Below are positions 45,048 through 56,507 of a DNA stretch of 64,000 nt, piece by piece. The position numbers were made by a program, and so were the translations under genes. Each line of letters begins with the position of its first letter. Position 1 is the first letter of the stretch. Under the pieces are notes generated by a model. That model was not told the origin of the DNA and did not search any database. It was given only the letters and a program-made list of their open reading frames with translations. This DNA is from Coccinella septempunctata (Eukaryota > Arthropoda > Insecta > Coleoptera > Coccinellidae), in contig NC_058192.1 of assembly GCF_907165205.1 (NCBI RefSeq), forward strand, positions 12,214,001 to 12,278,000. Reading direction: 5' to 3'.

Positions 45048-45396
45048 ATTGACAGGAAAAAGGTCAGGTTTATAGAACAAAAAATATAAACACAATAAGA
45101 AGTATCTTCCATCAACGTTTTGGCCATTTTCTTGCTTTTAAACTGGATATTTAACAACTTAATCAAAGCTGTGATCTTATCATCATTTGAAATTCTTGTT
45201 TTTATTTATTATAGTTAAAAATTAAATTCACACAGTTCAGTAATGTCCCCCTTTTTCTTTTGTTGTATACGCTATATTTTAAAATGTATCTCTCATTGTA
45301 GAGCCCTGAGGATGATTTTAGAATAAAATCGAAACTGGTCGGCATTATTTTAAGGAGTGGTTTTTGGTCTATAAACCTGACCTTTTTCCTTTCAAT
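45048..45396. mobile_element. MITE family I with AGGAAAAAGGTCAGG ends
   Basis: ATTGACAGGAAAAAGGTCAG (45048) pairs with the right end (complement ATTGAAAGGAAAAAGGTCAG) for about 28 nt through GGTTTATAGA. Near the right arm lies the hairpin CTGAGGATGATTTT-agaat-AAAATCGAAAC (45305-45335). 349 bp, no coding sequence. Confidence 0.85.
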
Positions 45397-48300
45397 GAAT
45401 TGAAGAATCTAATAATATAGGTCTCAAATCTACACTTTCGTCACTTTCAATACTACTTTTTTTCAAAAATATGAAAATTGAAGTCAATGCCAGTACGCAC
45501 GCCACTGTAGTAGGGTAAAGACGAGGTATTCAACTTGAATTAATCACCTCAATAAGATATCTATTTTCACCAACTATTGTTCAAATATCTCAAACCGTTT
45601 ATAAAATATCGAGGAATTCGTTATTTATTTGGAATACATTCAACGCCCTGTACTTATACTTGTTTCTTATATTGGAAACGTAGCATATTTCACTTGGTGA
45701 AACTATAATGACTCCACAAATCTTAGGATGTTCCTAATAAAACTGAAAAAGAGTAGCTATATGATAAGAATTTGAATCCCTCTTCCAAGTAGAAAAATCA
45801 AGTTGTCCATTGTGTGATTCTCAATCTGTCCATCAGTTCTCGAATCTGAAATAAAGGGAGAGGGTTACATGAATATAATTGTGGGTTTTGCCAACACTGG
45901 CCGGATAATTTACTATCATAACATTACCATCATTCCCTTATCAGTCTTCCTATCTGATAGCAAACAATATGTTCGCAAATGTCGTTGCTCGAACATTAGT
46001 TCGGTTGGTTTCCTCCAACCATTCAATTTTTACACTGGCTACTCGGACACGATATTATCTTTGTTCCTTATTCCGTTTAGAGTTAATTGTGGCACTGTTA
46101 CGATTTCGTTTTAAGCTCGAAAATTACCTACTAGATTTTTCGTTTATTTTCCGATTGAATGAGAAATTGTTGAATTCATGAAGTACACAATGAAAAAATA
46201 CCATAATTATTGTTTTTGATCATCTCTGCTAGCTCAAATACAGTATTTCCATGCATTCAGGGAATGGAAAAATGAAATTAATGGAAAATCTAAGATTCAC
46301 TATTTATATTTGTGAAACTTCTTGTTCCTAAGTTCGATAGTTATCTATTTTCTAGGGAAAACTTTCAGGAATGTTCAACCTCGGAAAAAACTCAATAACC
46401 TATGATTCCATTCGAATAAAAAAGACGAAACACTGTATACCTAATAAAGTCGAGATTGTCGAGAAAATTGATAGCCAACAGTTCTTTGACGAGGTGTATA
46501 TTATATTCTATACACCTGCTAGATTTTGATATATAGTATAGAAAGCTATACTGTAGAAATATTACAGTAAGTAGAGGTACCTATTATCCTTATTTAATTC
46601 AAATTCATATTCTTGACCGGAATTTTGGTAGAGCCTATACTATGCATAAAAAAATCTTAACATCTGTTAAAAGAAAGGGGTGGTACATATGTAGGTCCTT
46701 GGAATACTCGATACATTATTTCCAGATAATGATTTGTAATTTTTCTTCTGCCTTCAACATTTCTGCTCTGCGTTTCAACCCCTAAGGAAGGTTTCCTTTC
46801 CTCTTTTCTTTCTGAAAGGGTCTCTTTGTAGTCTGTCTCTCAGCACGGAGCGCAAAGTCCCTAGAGATTTCCAAAAGTTTTTTCTCATTTATCATTCATA
46901 TAGTGTAAATCTAAGGTTAAAGGAGAGAAACCTCAAAATTTTGGAAAGCCGGCAGAGATTTCTGAAAGATTTCTCACCCTTGTGTGTAAACCCACTCGTA
47001 TAACCCAGTTATTTCTTTCAGGATCGAAATCCATGATTTGAATCGCTGGTAGGCTAATACATCCAGAATGACCGAAAAGTCCTCTTGATAAAACAAGCTG
47101 TTGTGTATACGAAATCATTTTCTTGAAACTAAAGCAATCAAAACTTGATATTTTTCCTAGATTTAGCCCCCCCTGTAAAAGATCCCGAACACTGTCTTCG
47201 ACTAGTAGTTATGCATCAGTGGCTAAGGAGAATGAAAAACTGGAAATTAAGCCCCTTCAAAGGCGGAATGTTTCTTGACTAATCATGAACCACAAAAAAA
47301 ACGTTTTTTGTAGGTATCAAAGTATCGAAACAAAATCGTCAATTGAATGTTTTTTTCTGTTACCATTGTTTTCTGCGAAAGTCGGTAAGAAAGTAACATC
47401 AAATCGTGACTGTATAAAAAAGTTTCACTAGCCACACGTGCACAGCTACCGAGAGAACAATCCTACCAAGACCCAAATACCAAAATCGTACAACCAAAAA
47501 ACCCCCATCCAAGTCGATCTCGTATCAGATCACATTGTATCGTTTTAACCATTCAAATCCGGCATTTTTATTATGATGAATCTACGCCAACCGTCACGAT
47601 CCATCATCCGGATTTGAAACATCGGCCCAATCTATCTTCTGTATTTAACTCCCCGCGATCAATTGACTCTATCAATTGATCGCCCGTGAATCTGTACGCT
47701 TAAGTAGCCGAGGCTGATGAGGCATGTTGAGATGTCAATCAAACTGTTAGGAAACCGAAGGTGATGGTCGCCAACGAGGTTGGGAGATCGTTGTTCGCTG
47801 GTTCTATTGTTGGGTAACTTTCGTGGTTGATCCGCAGATAAGTGATGCTTAGAAATCTCTCGGGCTTTGGTTGGAGGAGTGATGGGTGTAATCAGGCGAT
47901 CAACGTTGGTCCTTATGACGAAACGGAAGTTGCAAGCGTTTCAGCGTCTTGTTTGAACTACCGATGAATCCTAGTAGAGCTTCTTCCAAAATTCGCAATC
48001 CCTTCTGGAATACACTACGAAATTTACTTTCAATGCACATGGACATACTTTAAAAATCTGTGATGCTTCTGTTGTTTGATTGCGAAGCGTTTATTACCCC
48101 CTTCAGTCCCCGTCTATTGACCTTATCATCTTCTCTTCTTCTTTTTCACGTCAAGAATCAGAACACGCAACCGCTGCTGTATGAAATGTGTGAAATTTCT
48201 ATGAATGAATCGTTCTCGCTTCCCTCTGTTTTGATTAATTGCCTACGATTAAAAAAACCTAAAGAGTTCTCATTCAGCCGGTGTTAGAGTTTTATGAATT

Positions 48301-49147
48301 CGAACTGTGAAACAGAAAGTGCATCTGATAATGACTTAACGATTTAATATTTCATAGTTGTGCACGCACACATTTCCGTCCCTTGGACAGGATGTTTTTT
48401 TACCATTTGAAAGCGTTGTTCCGACAATAATGGAAAAGAGAAGGCTTTATATACGGGCATATTTTTATTTTCATCGAGGATATTTTCTTTTAGTTCACTA
48501 TTGAATTGTATGTGTACCTACATATGCAGTTGAAGTTGGGGAATAAACAAAATTAGAACACCCAGACAAATTTTTAACAAATTGTTGATATACACGTTTC
48601 TCAGGTGAAATAAGTAAATTTACTCTGATAACACTCAGTTTATTAGTACAAGGTGTTCATTAAAGATGCGTCCAAAATGCAGAAAGTAATCTCTTGTCCT
48701 AAAACATGTCATCTACTTACTCTGTCAGGCCGTTTTTCTTGGAAGCAGTTGGGTCAGGAGCATAAGATCAGCCCTTTTTTGAAAAAAACTCCAAAATTTC
48801 AGAAAATAAGGTTTTCAGGTGCAAATTTGCATCATGCAAATGCAAGGGTGATAACCCCTGAAGACACCACTGAACCAAACAGTTGTTTTACATTTAAATT
48901 AATGAGAATTTCTTTGTCCTTTCAATTTTATCTACGAAAACTTGAGAATAGTTCCTCTTTTCGATACCCATTTATCTCAGAAGCTTTTTTGCCGCATCTT
49001 TAGTGAATATCTTGTCTATTCTAGGTACCAGAAGAAATAATCGTGTTCCATTTTTTATATTGTCGATATCAACAACGTGCAACTCAGAACGATTCATTAT
49101 TTGGATTGTAAAAAACGAAGAACTAATGGAATTTTGTCTTCTTCCAG
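45397..49147 (+). other. Presumed intron/5' flank of the T-box gene, with a balanced block at 47490-47980
   Basis: No other exon was recognised. 47490-47980 is the nearest CpG-richer block upstream of the exon and a candidate enhancer. A minus frame at 46933-47118 (SRGLFGHSGCISLPAIQIMD) looks protein-like but has no known family or splice context. Three overlapping octamer-like words lie at 48821-48846. The exon's acceptor tract TTTTGTCTTCTTCCAG ends at 49147. Confidence 0.4.
48821..48846. promoter_or_regulatory. Clustered octamer-like (ATGCAAAT) sites
   Basis: GCAAATTTGCATCATGCAAATGCAAG contains one exact ATGCAAAT and an inverted pair GCAAAT/ATTTGC. These are POU-factor type sites about 300 bp upstream of the T-box exon. 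Binding is inferred only. Confidence 0.25.
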
Positions 49148-49460
49148 AAAAATTCGTTGAAAGCTCTGCCACCTCCGTATCGTCAACTCCCGAACCCGTG
49201 GGTCTAGATTGCACCGTGGTTAGCCCTGCGGACACAGGCAGTGGTCGAGATTCCCCAGTTGATGTGTCCTCCACCTCTGAAAACGGGGTGAGCAGCCCTC
49301 AACTCAGCGAATCGAGGTCCTCCAGCACTAAAAACCCCCAGCTTCAGGAAATCTGCACCAGCGAAGAGCTGACGAACGTTACCTGTCACCTAGAGACCAA
49401 AGACTTGTGGGACAAGTTCAACGAGCTGGGCACGGAGATGATAATCACCAAGACTGGGAG
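49148..49460 (+). CDS. H15/mid: Internal exon of a T-box transcription factor, Tbx20 (midline/H15) group
   Basis: The exon is bounded by a polypyrimidine tract and CAG at 49147 and by GTGAGT at 49461. It has phase 1 at its start and phase 2 at its end, since the last codon AG(G) is split. It encodes about 104 residues. First comes a Ser/Thr/Pro-rich stretch (SSATSVSSTPEPVG, SPADTGSGRDSP), probably disordered. SSSTKNPQLQEI follows, and then TCHLETKDLWDKFNELGTEM and IITKTGR, which is the beginning of the T-box DNA-binding domain. The LETKxLWDKFxxLGTEMIITKxGR pattern fits Tbx20-type proteins (insect midline and H15) better than omb, org-1 or Dorsocross types, where the Lys/Trp context differs. 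These nuclear factors bind T-half-sites and pattern heart, nervous system and epidermis. The next exon should begin with the RMFP part of the domain, and it is not found in the following 14.5 kb. The ATG at 49003 lies upstream of the splice site and is probably not used. Which paralogue it is cannot be decided from this exon. Confidence 0.93.
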
Positions 49461-49639
49461 GTGAGTACGCAAAAGAGAGTTTTCTAGGTTTTCTCATCCG
49501 ATATAACGTGTACTACGAAAAAAAACTAGTTTGAGGTAATTGGTCTAGCTGGATCTCAATTGAGATATGGGTTTATCGAATCGATAATTATCAAATTATA
49601 ATTTGAATTTTATTGCACGAGTTTGATTCAACATTATAC
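49461..49639 (+). other. Start of the downstream intron
   Basis: Consensus donor GTGAGTACG, then AT-rich intron sequence leading into a retroelement fossil. Confidence 0.8.
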
Positions 49640-50830
49640 AATCGTAAGAAAAATGAGGACTTTTATTATCCACTCATTCATCAACGATGCAAAAGGCAAG
49701 AATAACAAGAGGTTTTAAGACCGGGTTCCTGGTCATTCAGGAATCGAAGAAAAAGAGAAGGCACCTTGCCTTTTATTGGACTGGAATTCTGCTATGATAC
49801 AAGAAAATGCATCTAAAAACCTAAGCCCAACGACAGAGATCTAGGTATTGAGATACATTAAGGCAGGGACCCAGAGGGATCAGATAAGGATCAAGACCGT
49901 TAGAGAAGACAGCCAGATACAAGACGTGGTGAGATTTGGCAGTGTGAAGAGAGGATGTAGATAATGTAGAAAGGATGTTCGAGAAGAGATTAGCAAAATG
50001 GGCTCAAGATCAAAGAACCAACTCAAAAAAAGTCCTGGCACACCAGACCACCGAAGAGATTGTTGATCACCTGCTCCACAACTAGGCTGAACCTCTAGAG
50101 AACACTCTGGGGAACCTTCCAAGGTTGGATAATGATCCAACCTTGGAGGTTGGAGGTCTCTGAAATGTCAGAGAGATCTAGTGATCTGTCTGATCTTAGT
50201 GAAAATAAGCCAAAGCTTCATAGAGGCTTCGTTACAGGACACCTGTGAAGTTTCCTGATGATAATAGGTCTCATAGGAATTGACGAGTGCAGATTATGTT
50301 GGAGGGAGGAAAAATCCGGATTATTGGTAGTTATAAGAAGGGTTACAGTACACTGCTACCTCAAGGTCTATTGTGTCCCCATCAGAGCTGTTCACTACAC
50401 CATTTACAGCTCGCCCTTCATGACTCTAATGAAATCCAGTATCTAAGATGGCTTTAAAGAGGCTAAGTCTACTCATCCATTGTTGTCCGAAGCATTCTTT
50501 GCGTTTGATTGCAATGGTGAGACAAAGCAACCAGGTCAGCAGGAGTTTTCTTCTCTTCCCACAGAATTAACACTCTTCTTGTGGCAACAGTCTCTTGTAA
50601 GCATGCATCCCTGGAAGATTCTGCTAGAGAATTTTTCTTTAGCTCCAACAACTGTTTCTTATTGGTGCCTTTTCCTATGATTACTGGGTAACAGACTGCC
50701 TCTATATTGTACAAAAAATACTTAGGACCAAAATCCTTGCCGCTCATTCCAGTGGAGTTCAGTAGAGCTCTGGAACTAAAGAGCCAACTGTAAATTGTGT
50801 AGCTGTGATAGGAGCTACTCCCAAGACAAC
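49640..50830 (+). pseudogene. RNase H-bearing non-LTR retroelement fossil 1
   Basis: DRVPGHSGIEEKEKA at about 49719-49760 is the RNase H motif VPGHSGIxGNExAD with the GNE and catalytic D positions altered. Further on, GFVTGHL and MIIGLIGIDECRLCWREEK (50245-50310) match the LTGHxxLxxHLxRMGLxxxxxCRxC region that follows RNase H in many insect non-LTR proteins. A tail like FSRALELKSQL ends near 50790. Stops and frameshifts are frequent. A 280-bp stretch at 50465-50745 does not fit the pattern and may be a later insertion. The element lies in the T-box intron in sense orientation. Confidence 0.7.
50119..50146. repeat. Perfect 12-bp palindrome with 4-nt loop
   Basis: CCAAGGTTGGAT, AATG, ATCCAACCTTGG. 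A further GGAGGTTGGAGG follows directly. Confidence 0.85.
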
Positions 50831-51519
50831 CTATTTCTACTTTGCTTCAACGTTATACCATGCGAATCGATCAATAACACGGAGACAATTCGATGAAAAA
50901 GACGTCTAGCAAATTGAAACTCATTGAAATGAATTTGTGTGCGGCTGTCATTTCTTGAATTAATACCCGCATCCCATCTGATTAAAAGTCAAATAAACAC
51001 CTTCCAACCATTAAAATATTATGAACGCCTGCATTCTAATGACACAGAACATAGGAGAATATGATACAGCTAGCTTTTCCACCTTGTGGGTTTGCTGAAA
51101 TTGGCACGGTCAGAGTTTGTTGTGCTCAACGACAATCGGACAATTTGCATGAGGCAACTACAATAAATTACCCGCACGTCGTCGCCAGAGATACAGGCTA
51201 TCGGACATCTGCAACGTATTTCCCAGACGTGAAAAAAGTTTGACAGGCCGGTAATTAAAAGCTGAAGGTAAGAGGTGAGTGCGGAGTAATTGCGGAGTTC
51301 CTCCCATGCTGAGTGGGTTCTTAAATTCCCATAAATATTTCTGATTATGCAATTAATTCTCCAAGGATATATACGTCAAGTATAGTTTTCGAAAAACTTT
51401 TAATGTTACTGGCAAAAGAAGGTGGATCCATATCAAATCATTTGTAAAAATACAAATAACGAATAATGAAGTGATTCTGCATCACAGGTTATTTTTTTAG
51501 CAAAAAATAAAGAATTATA
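50831..51519. other. Non-coding intron DNA, no feature seen
   Basis: Slightly balanced at 51050-51350. Frames on both strands there are shadows of each other without known motifs. Confidence 0.35.
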
Positions 51520-52264
51520 CATGGTGAGTCTTCGACTCGTACAAATATTTTAACAGTAGATTCTCGTCAAAAGAAACACTTTTTACCTCTACATTTTTTT
51601 TTGAATCGGCTCGGTTTAAAAAATACAGGCTATTGAAAAACCATAAAAAATGTTATTTTTAGTTTTTATCGAATGAATTTAATTTCGGAATATAGTTTTT
51701 CATTTATTTGATGAATCTTTTTCGAACATAAGATATCACCCACGTCTTCCAGTTTTCTCATTATGACTATTACGTACCATAAAATTACCAAAGATTCAAA
51801 GAACCCAAAACTCTTGAAATTAAGTTGGACGCTATCTAATGAATATTTGAACGTTTTGTAAAATAAAAGTTTTCATCAAATTTTTCCTATAATGCACTGT
51901 TTTCGAGTAATTGATGTTCAAAAAGAAATATCTGGGGAATTTGAAAAATTGGGTACCTACTTTGGCTGAATACTGTATTGGGTTGAAATACCTGTTTGTA
52001 TTCTTCTTTTGAATAAATAAATAAATAAATAAATACAACTCTGTTTAAGATATCCACATATATGTAGTGTCACAGACTTAGCTAGTTATTCTGAAGATAA
52101 TTTTGTTTTTCCAGGGGTGGCACAACTCATTATGAAAACTTAAAATGGCTATATCTTTTTATCAGGGCCGAATCGAAAGAAATGGTACCTATAGAAAAAA
52201 ATTGTTTTTTTTTACCTCAAGAATCTACTTATAAAATATTTGTACGAGTCAAAGGCTCACTCTG
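51520..52264. mobile_element. Foldback MITE family B, copy 4 (most complete)
   Basis: TA on both sides (51518-51519, 52265-52266). The left end CATGGTGAGTCTTCGACTCG and the right end (complement CAGAGTGAGCCTTTGACTCG) begin long inverted arms that contain the ACAGTAGATTCT and GAATCGGCTCGG/GGGCCGAATCG blocks. It contains the empty counterpart of the mariner M4 site (GCTATCTAATGAAT, about 51831) and a small retro-insertion near its right half. Confidence 0.9.
51974..52031 (+). mobile_element. Tiny retro-insertion with (AAAT)n tail
   Basis: Family B copies read GGCTGAATGCAACTCT. Here GGCTGAATAC is followed by about 58 bp ending in AATAAATAAATAAATAAATA and then AATAC again before AACTCTG. The repeated AATAC (51969-51973, 52032-52036) is a short target duplication, and the tail marks the 3' end of a severely 5'-truncated LINE or SINE. 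Confidence 0.7.
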
Positions 52265-52959
52265 TATAGACTCCGGAACGTTGCATTCATTTATATTATT
52301 TCAATATTAGTTTTTTTATGGACAAATTGAACATCACTAGACTACTCAGGGGAGATTTTTTCCCTTTTATCATATTAATATTGAGGGAAGTTGAATATGT
52401 TTCTCGACGGAGCTACAACAGCTCTTGGCAGGTACTTCCGGTGTAACCGTGACAAAAGCAGAAAACACATTAGATATCAAGGAATGACCTAAATGTTAGT
52501 GGTTTCCATGGAAAAAATGATAAGTAATAGTTTTTTTGCACTAAGGGTTATCTTAATCATCATCATTATCCCAAATTAACACAATATGCTGTTGGTCAAG
52601 GTTCCCTAATTCAAAATAACCCGTTGGTGGTGGAAAAAATGACGAGAAGTGGACATACTGTACCAACTACCAAGGATTCAATTTTCATCGATAATTCGAT
52701 GCAAAGATCCGTTTGGGTAGCAGTTAGTTGGTGAATAGAAAACTTATTTTCAAAAATGGTCAAGAAAAATACCCATGGAATTGTATTTGCTTGTTCTTGA
52801 CCCTATGGTTTCGAAGCCTCAAAGTGAAATCTGAGATAATAAAAATGAAAGAAGAAAATATGAAAAAAAAAAAAGCAATTTCGTGGATGGAGATCACGTG
52901 AACACAATCTGCCAATGGGGCTTACTTGTATGTATGTATAAAATCATCTTTAAACCAGC
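52265..52959. other. Non-coding intron DNA, no feature seen
   Basis: AT-rich with short poly-A and poly-T runs. Confidence 0.35.
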
Positions 52960-53550
52960 AGGCTGCTAACAAAATATTTAGTTGGCATGTCATCGATTCT
53001 AAGGTCATAGGGAATGCCGAAAGTGACTTAACGAATGAGGCAAGAATAATAAGGTCTGGTTAGGTTGGGTCCCCGGTCACTTTGAAATCAAAGGAAATGA
53101 AGAGGTCAATACACTGGCCAGGGAAGGAGCTCAAACACCTTAATATACTTATAGAAAAAGGTAACAGGAGAAGGAGAGACAAGGTAACAGAAGAGAAACA
53201 CTATCCACGGTTGGATCATTCAAAAAAGTTTCTTCGAAACCATAATAGGTATTGCGAGACCTAAGAAGTATCTGGATCTTACCAAGAATATGCTACACCT
53301 TCTCACTGGATTCCTTACAGGGTATGGTCCTTCAGAGGAAGCTTCTAATGAGAATGGGTGTAGTAGAGAGCGACTAGTGCAGATTCTAAGGGGAAGAGGT
53401 GGAAACTCTGGAGTACTTGGTCACAGAATGCCTCGCCATTGCTAGACAACGCCAAAAATGGACCAGAACCTTGTAGAAGTTTGCGAGTAATCTCCCAATC
53501 CAGATACTGGAGTTCATTAGAACTCTAGAACTGGAGCTGTAGACCAAGTG
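52960..53550 (+). pseudogene. RNase H-bearing non-LTR retroelement fossil 2
   Basis: From 53057 the frame reads WLGWVPGHFEIKGNEEVNTL, then AREGAQTP and a stop. This is the last block of an RNase H domain (WVPGHSGIxGNExADxLA) with the catalytic Asp replaced by Asn. LLHLLTGFLTGYGPF, LLMRMGVVES, a GEEVETLEYLVTECLAIARQ stretch and ILEFIRTLELEL follow in shifting frames up to about 53540, as expected for the C-terminal domain. It is the same type as the fossil at 49640-50830, and the final LEFIRTLELEL corresponds to its VEFSRALELKS. Confidence 0.75.
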
Positions 53551-53775
53551 ACGACGAGAACAGCTCTGTTGATTCGGGGCACAATGGACCTTAAGATCGC
53601 AGTAAACTGAAACCCCCTGAAATCTACTAGTTGGGAGCCGACGATGCTAAATCAGGATTTACGCGAGCGTCGTGGAGACCTAGTGGATTTTGAAGATTAG
53701 ATGGTAAAAAGAAAAAAAGGGTTCTATGATGTATTCACTTTGAGCGGTGGGGAAAGCGTCTGCAGGGTCTCAAAG

Positions 53776-54976
53776 ATGTAAAAAAAAAATCGTCAGATGT
53801 ACATATACTCGAGCGTGTCAGATTAAGATACTGTATATGCTCTACGTGTCTCTGATAATGAATTCATGTTTATCTGACAGTTTGCGCGGTGGGACTGACC
53901 GTAAGGAAGAGTTGAAAATGGTAAAAAAAAAATTTCCAGCGTGTCAGATTTTTGGAGGATATGTTAATTGGACCCAAAAGAAGCTACTTTTCAAGGGACT
54001 GACAATTTGGACGTGACGCAAGGTCACAGCGGTCCTTTGAAAATGTAAAAAAATATCGTTACTTGTACATTCTCGAGCGTGTCAGATTTTCATACAGATG
54101 GTTAATCTGGGTGTTGTAGACGTGTTGACCCATTAATCTAACACTAATCCCGGGAGTGTTCTTTGTTCTTAATCTGACACTTTGAAGATGATAAAAATTC
54201 CTTTTTTTCAAATATTTCCCTCCCTGTACCTCTAATCGTTTTTGTATTCATTATGAAAGTTGTAGATAGTAAAATTCTACACAACTCTTGTCTGAAGCAA
54301 TTTTACATACTTTTAACCGTTCTCGAGTTAGAGGGCGATAAGGGCGAGAAGCTTAGCCACACATGCGAAAGGGCATGGTCAATGTAGAATCCCAGTCTAA
54401 TCTACATTAATTGTCAAAATGACAAGGTATTTCTATGATGACAATTTCGAAATTAGTCACGAAAATTTTAGTGTTGTCTGTGACTGAAACTTAGAATGTA
54501 CTATTCTATTCAACGAGTGAATTTTCGCTTCAGCATGTATCTCTAAACACCTCGCATTAATCGCCATATATCTCAAAAACGTCTGAACATAGAAAAAATT
54601 GCTTGGGACAAAATTTGTAGAAAATGTTATGCTCTTCAACTTTTATAATGAATGCGAAAAAGATTGGAAGCCCTGGGAAGGAGATAATGCAAAAAAACTG
54701 TTTTTTGTGACCTTTATGGCCAATTTTCATTGTTTCGGCTTGCTAAAACTGTGAGATTATATGTTTCCCGTTAAGAGAATATATACTTTTCAACATATTA
54801 TTAACCACATATATCTTAATCTGACACGCTCGAGTATGTACAATGATCGTTTTTTTTTACTATTCTGACAGGCTGTCCTAGACAATTCCCCCTATATACA
54901 GGTCTAATTTTTGGTAGAGGTACTCTACAGGGTCCAAGGTATGTTCCCTTATATTAATCTGACACGCTCGAGTAAA
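53776..54976. mobile_element. Palindromic element with repeated CTCGAGCGTGTCAGATT motif
   Basis: TACTCGAGCGTGTCAGATTA near 53806 has its complement at about 54815-54835 and again at 54955-54974. Direct relatives are at 54070 (TTCTCGAGCGTGTCAGATTT) and 53936 (AGCGTGTCAGATTTTTG). Around the outer pair the pairing extends to about 50 nt, including a poly-A/poly-T run beside ATCGT words. The interior (54180-54800) is AT-rich with no transposase. A multi-copy subterminal binding motif of this kind is usual for DNA transposons with a non-autonomous lifestyle (inference). Confidence 0.6.
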
Positions 54977-55680
54977 TCCCGAATTTCCCTCCTCGGCTCC
55001 CCAACTATACCGTTGTCTTCACCACCGCCTTTTTTCGCCAATCGTAATAACTCAATTCAAATCCATCGCGGGCGATAAAATTGCACAAAATCCATCATCG
55101 TCGAGCACCGTATTAAGTTGTCCGTCCGTCGGTGGAACAGAAGGCGCTAAGATCATCGATGTTCGCAGGTAGAGAAAGCTGCCTAATCGATTTTAAAAGT
55201 GTTCGATGGGCCGATAGCGATTAGATCGCCACCGAAAAACATGCCATTAAACAACGCTAAGCCGAATTTCATCCCTGTAAATACGTAGAGCCGGCGTGTT
55301 ATTTCGTCCGGCCGAATGTGTAATCAGTAGCGTAACAGGGTGGGGCCGGTCGGAATAATAATTTTCGGACCAACGGGTCGGGATCGGTCACACTTCTTTA
55401 TTATGGGTTTCGGGTCGAGTTTCTTTTTTTAATTTCGGGACTTTTGTCGCGGCCTTTATTCAAATGAGTCAGGCTGTGGGTATATCGAATTTGTGGATGT
55501 TGGGGGGATTCATTGAGGAGGAATTTTATTTTTGGCGAGGGGGGATATTACGAGTCCAATCAGTTAGGTGGTTTAATTTTATGTGAAGTATTCTCCAAAA
55601 ACATACAAGGTGTTTCCTAGATATGGTGCTTAATTTCAGGAGCGCATTGTGTCACCAAAATAACTTTACCTGTACGTATA
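54977..55680. other. Balanced-composition block, candidate regulatory DNA
   Basis: 55000-55560 is CpG-rich, without repeats or convincing frames, about 5.5 kb into the T-box intron. Confidence 0.35.
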
Positions 55681-56507
55681 CAGGATGTTTTCAAATGTGA
55701 GGCTTTTTTTTGCCAGAAGGTACAACTCATCAAAATAAGTCGGTTAACCTCAAATTGTCTATACAAAATATCCAAGATGGCTGAGATACAACCCCAAGCA
55801 TATCGACAAAATTTCATTGAATTTCAAGTACGGGACAAACCATAAACATATGGCTGGACATTGAATAATTCAGTACCAAGTTTATGGGATTAGATGCATC
55901 AGGTTACTTTTGAGAGAATCATAATTGTTGTATCGTGCAATTTAGGGTGAAAAAAAATGTAGAAAATCGAGGCAGTTTCTTGAAAGTGCTTATGTTAGTT
56001 ATGTTGAAAAAGTGCTATGATGTTTCCCCATTTCATCCCATTTTTACGACGATTATTGGAATGTTCGAACAAGAAGATTGTTATGCCCATTGTGAAAAAA
56101 TTCTTGAATAATTTAGACAAATTTTATTGGTGAGATTTTGAAGTATTATTCTATTTTTTACACTTGTGTCCTAAGTCTCTTCTGTCAGTTGGTATAGAAA
56201 TGAGCCATTTCATAAAATCGTGTAAGTTACTAAGTAATAATAAGAACAATTCGGCCTTCCTAAGTTTCCATTTTCATTACCACGTAAATATCGAACGAGT
56301 CAATATCCTAAACGAAACCACATGGTCGAATCAGGAGATAAGTTTTTTCCCACTGCTTTGCGATAATTCAGCTAACAAACGTACTAGGGTCGTATTAGGA
56401 TCTATTTCAGTAATAATTTTCAATTTTTTTTCAACTTTGTCATTTTGAAAGTTTTGTAGTATAGATGATTTTTGGTGAAACGCTTCATTTTGACCAGTTC
56501 TACCTTG
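55681..56507 (-). mobile_element. Family F element, inverted copy
   Basis: Starts after TA (55679-55680) with CAGGATGTTTTCAAATGTGA, equivalent to the right end of the 62420 element, and runs backwards through it: AAACATATGGCTGGACA, AAGTGCTTATGTTAGTTATG, TGAGCCATTTCATAAAATCG, ACCACATGGTCGAATCAGG. It ends at GACCAGTTCTACCTT, a little short of the other terminus. A 94-codon plus-strand frame (56164-56448) is the same as the minus frame at 62563-62943 of the other copy. Confidence 0.9.

Noticed and set aside
44699..45052. 117-residue hydrophobic Phe/Ser-rich frame as a membrane protein
   Set aside because: It starts in the family D MITE and ends at the family I MITE. The content reflects a T/C-rich tract.
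49003..49147. Extension of the T-box exon upstream to the ATG at 49003
   Set aside because: A strong polypyrimidine tract and CAG end at 49147. Upstream codons (MNILSILGTRRNNRVPF) do not resemble Tbx20 N termini and the DNA is AT-rich like the intron.
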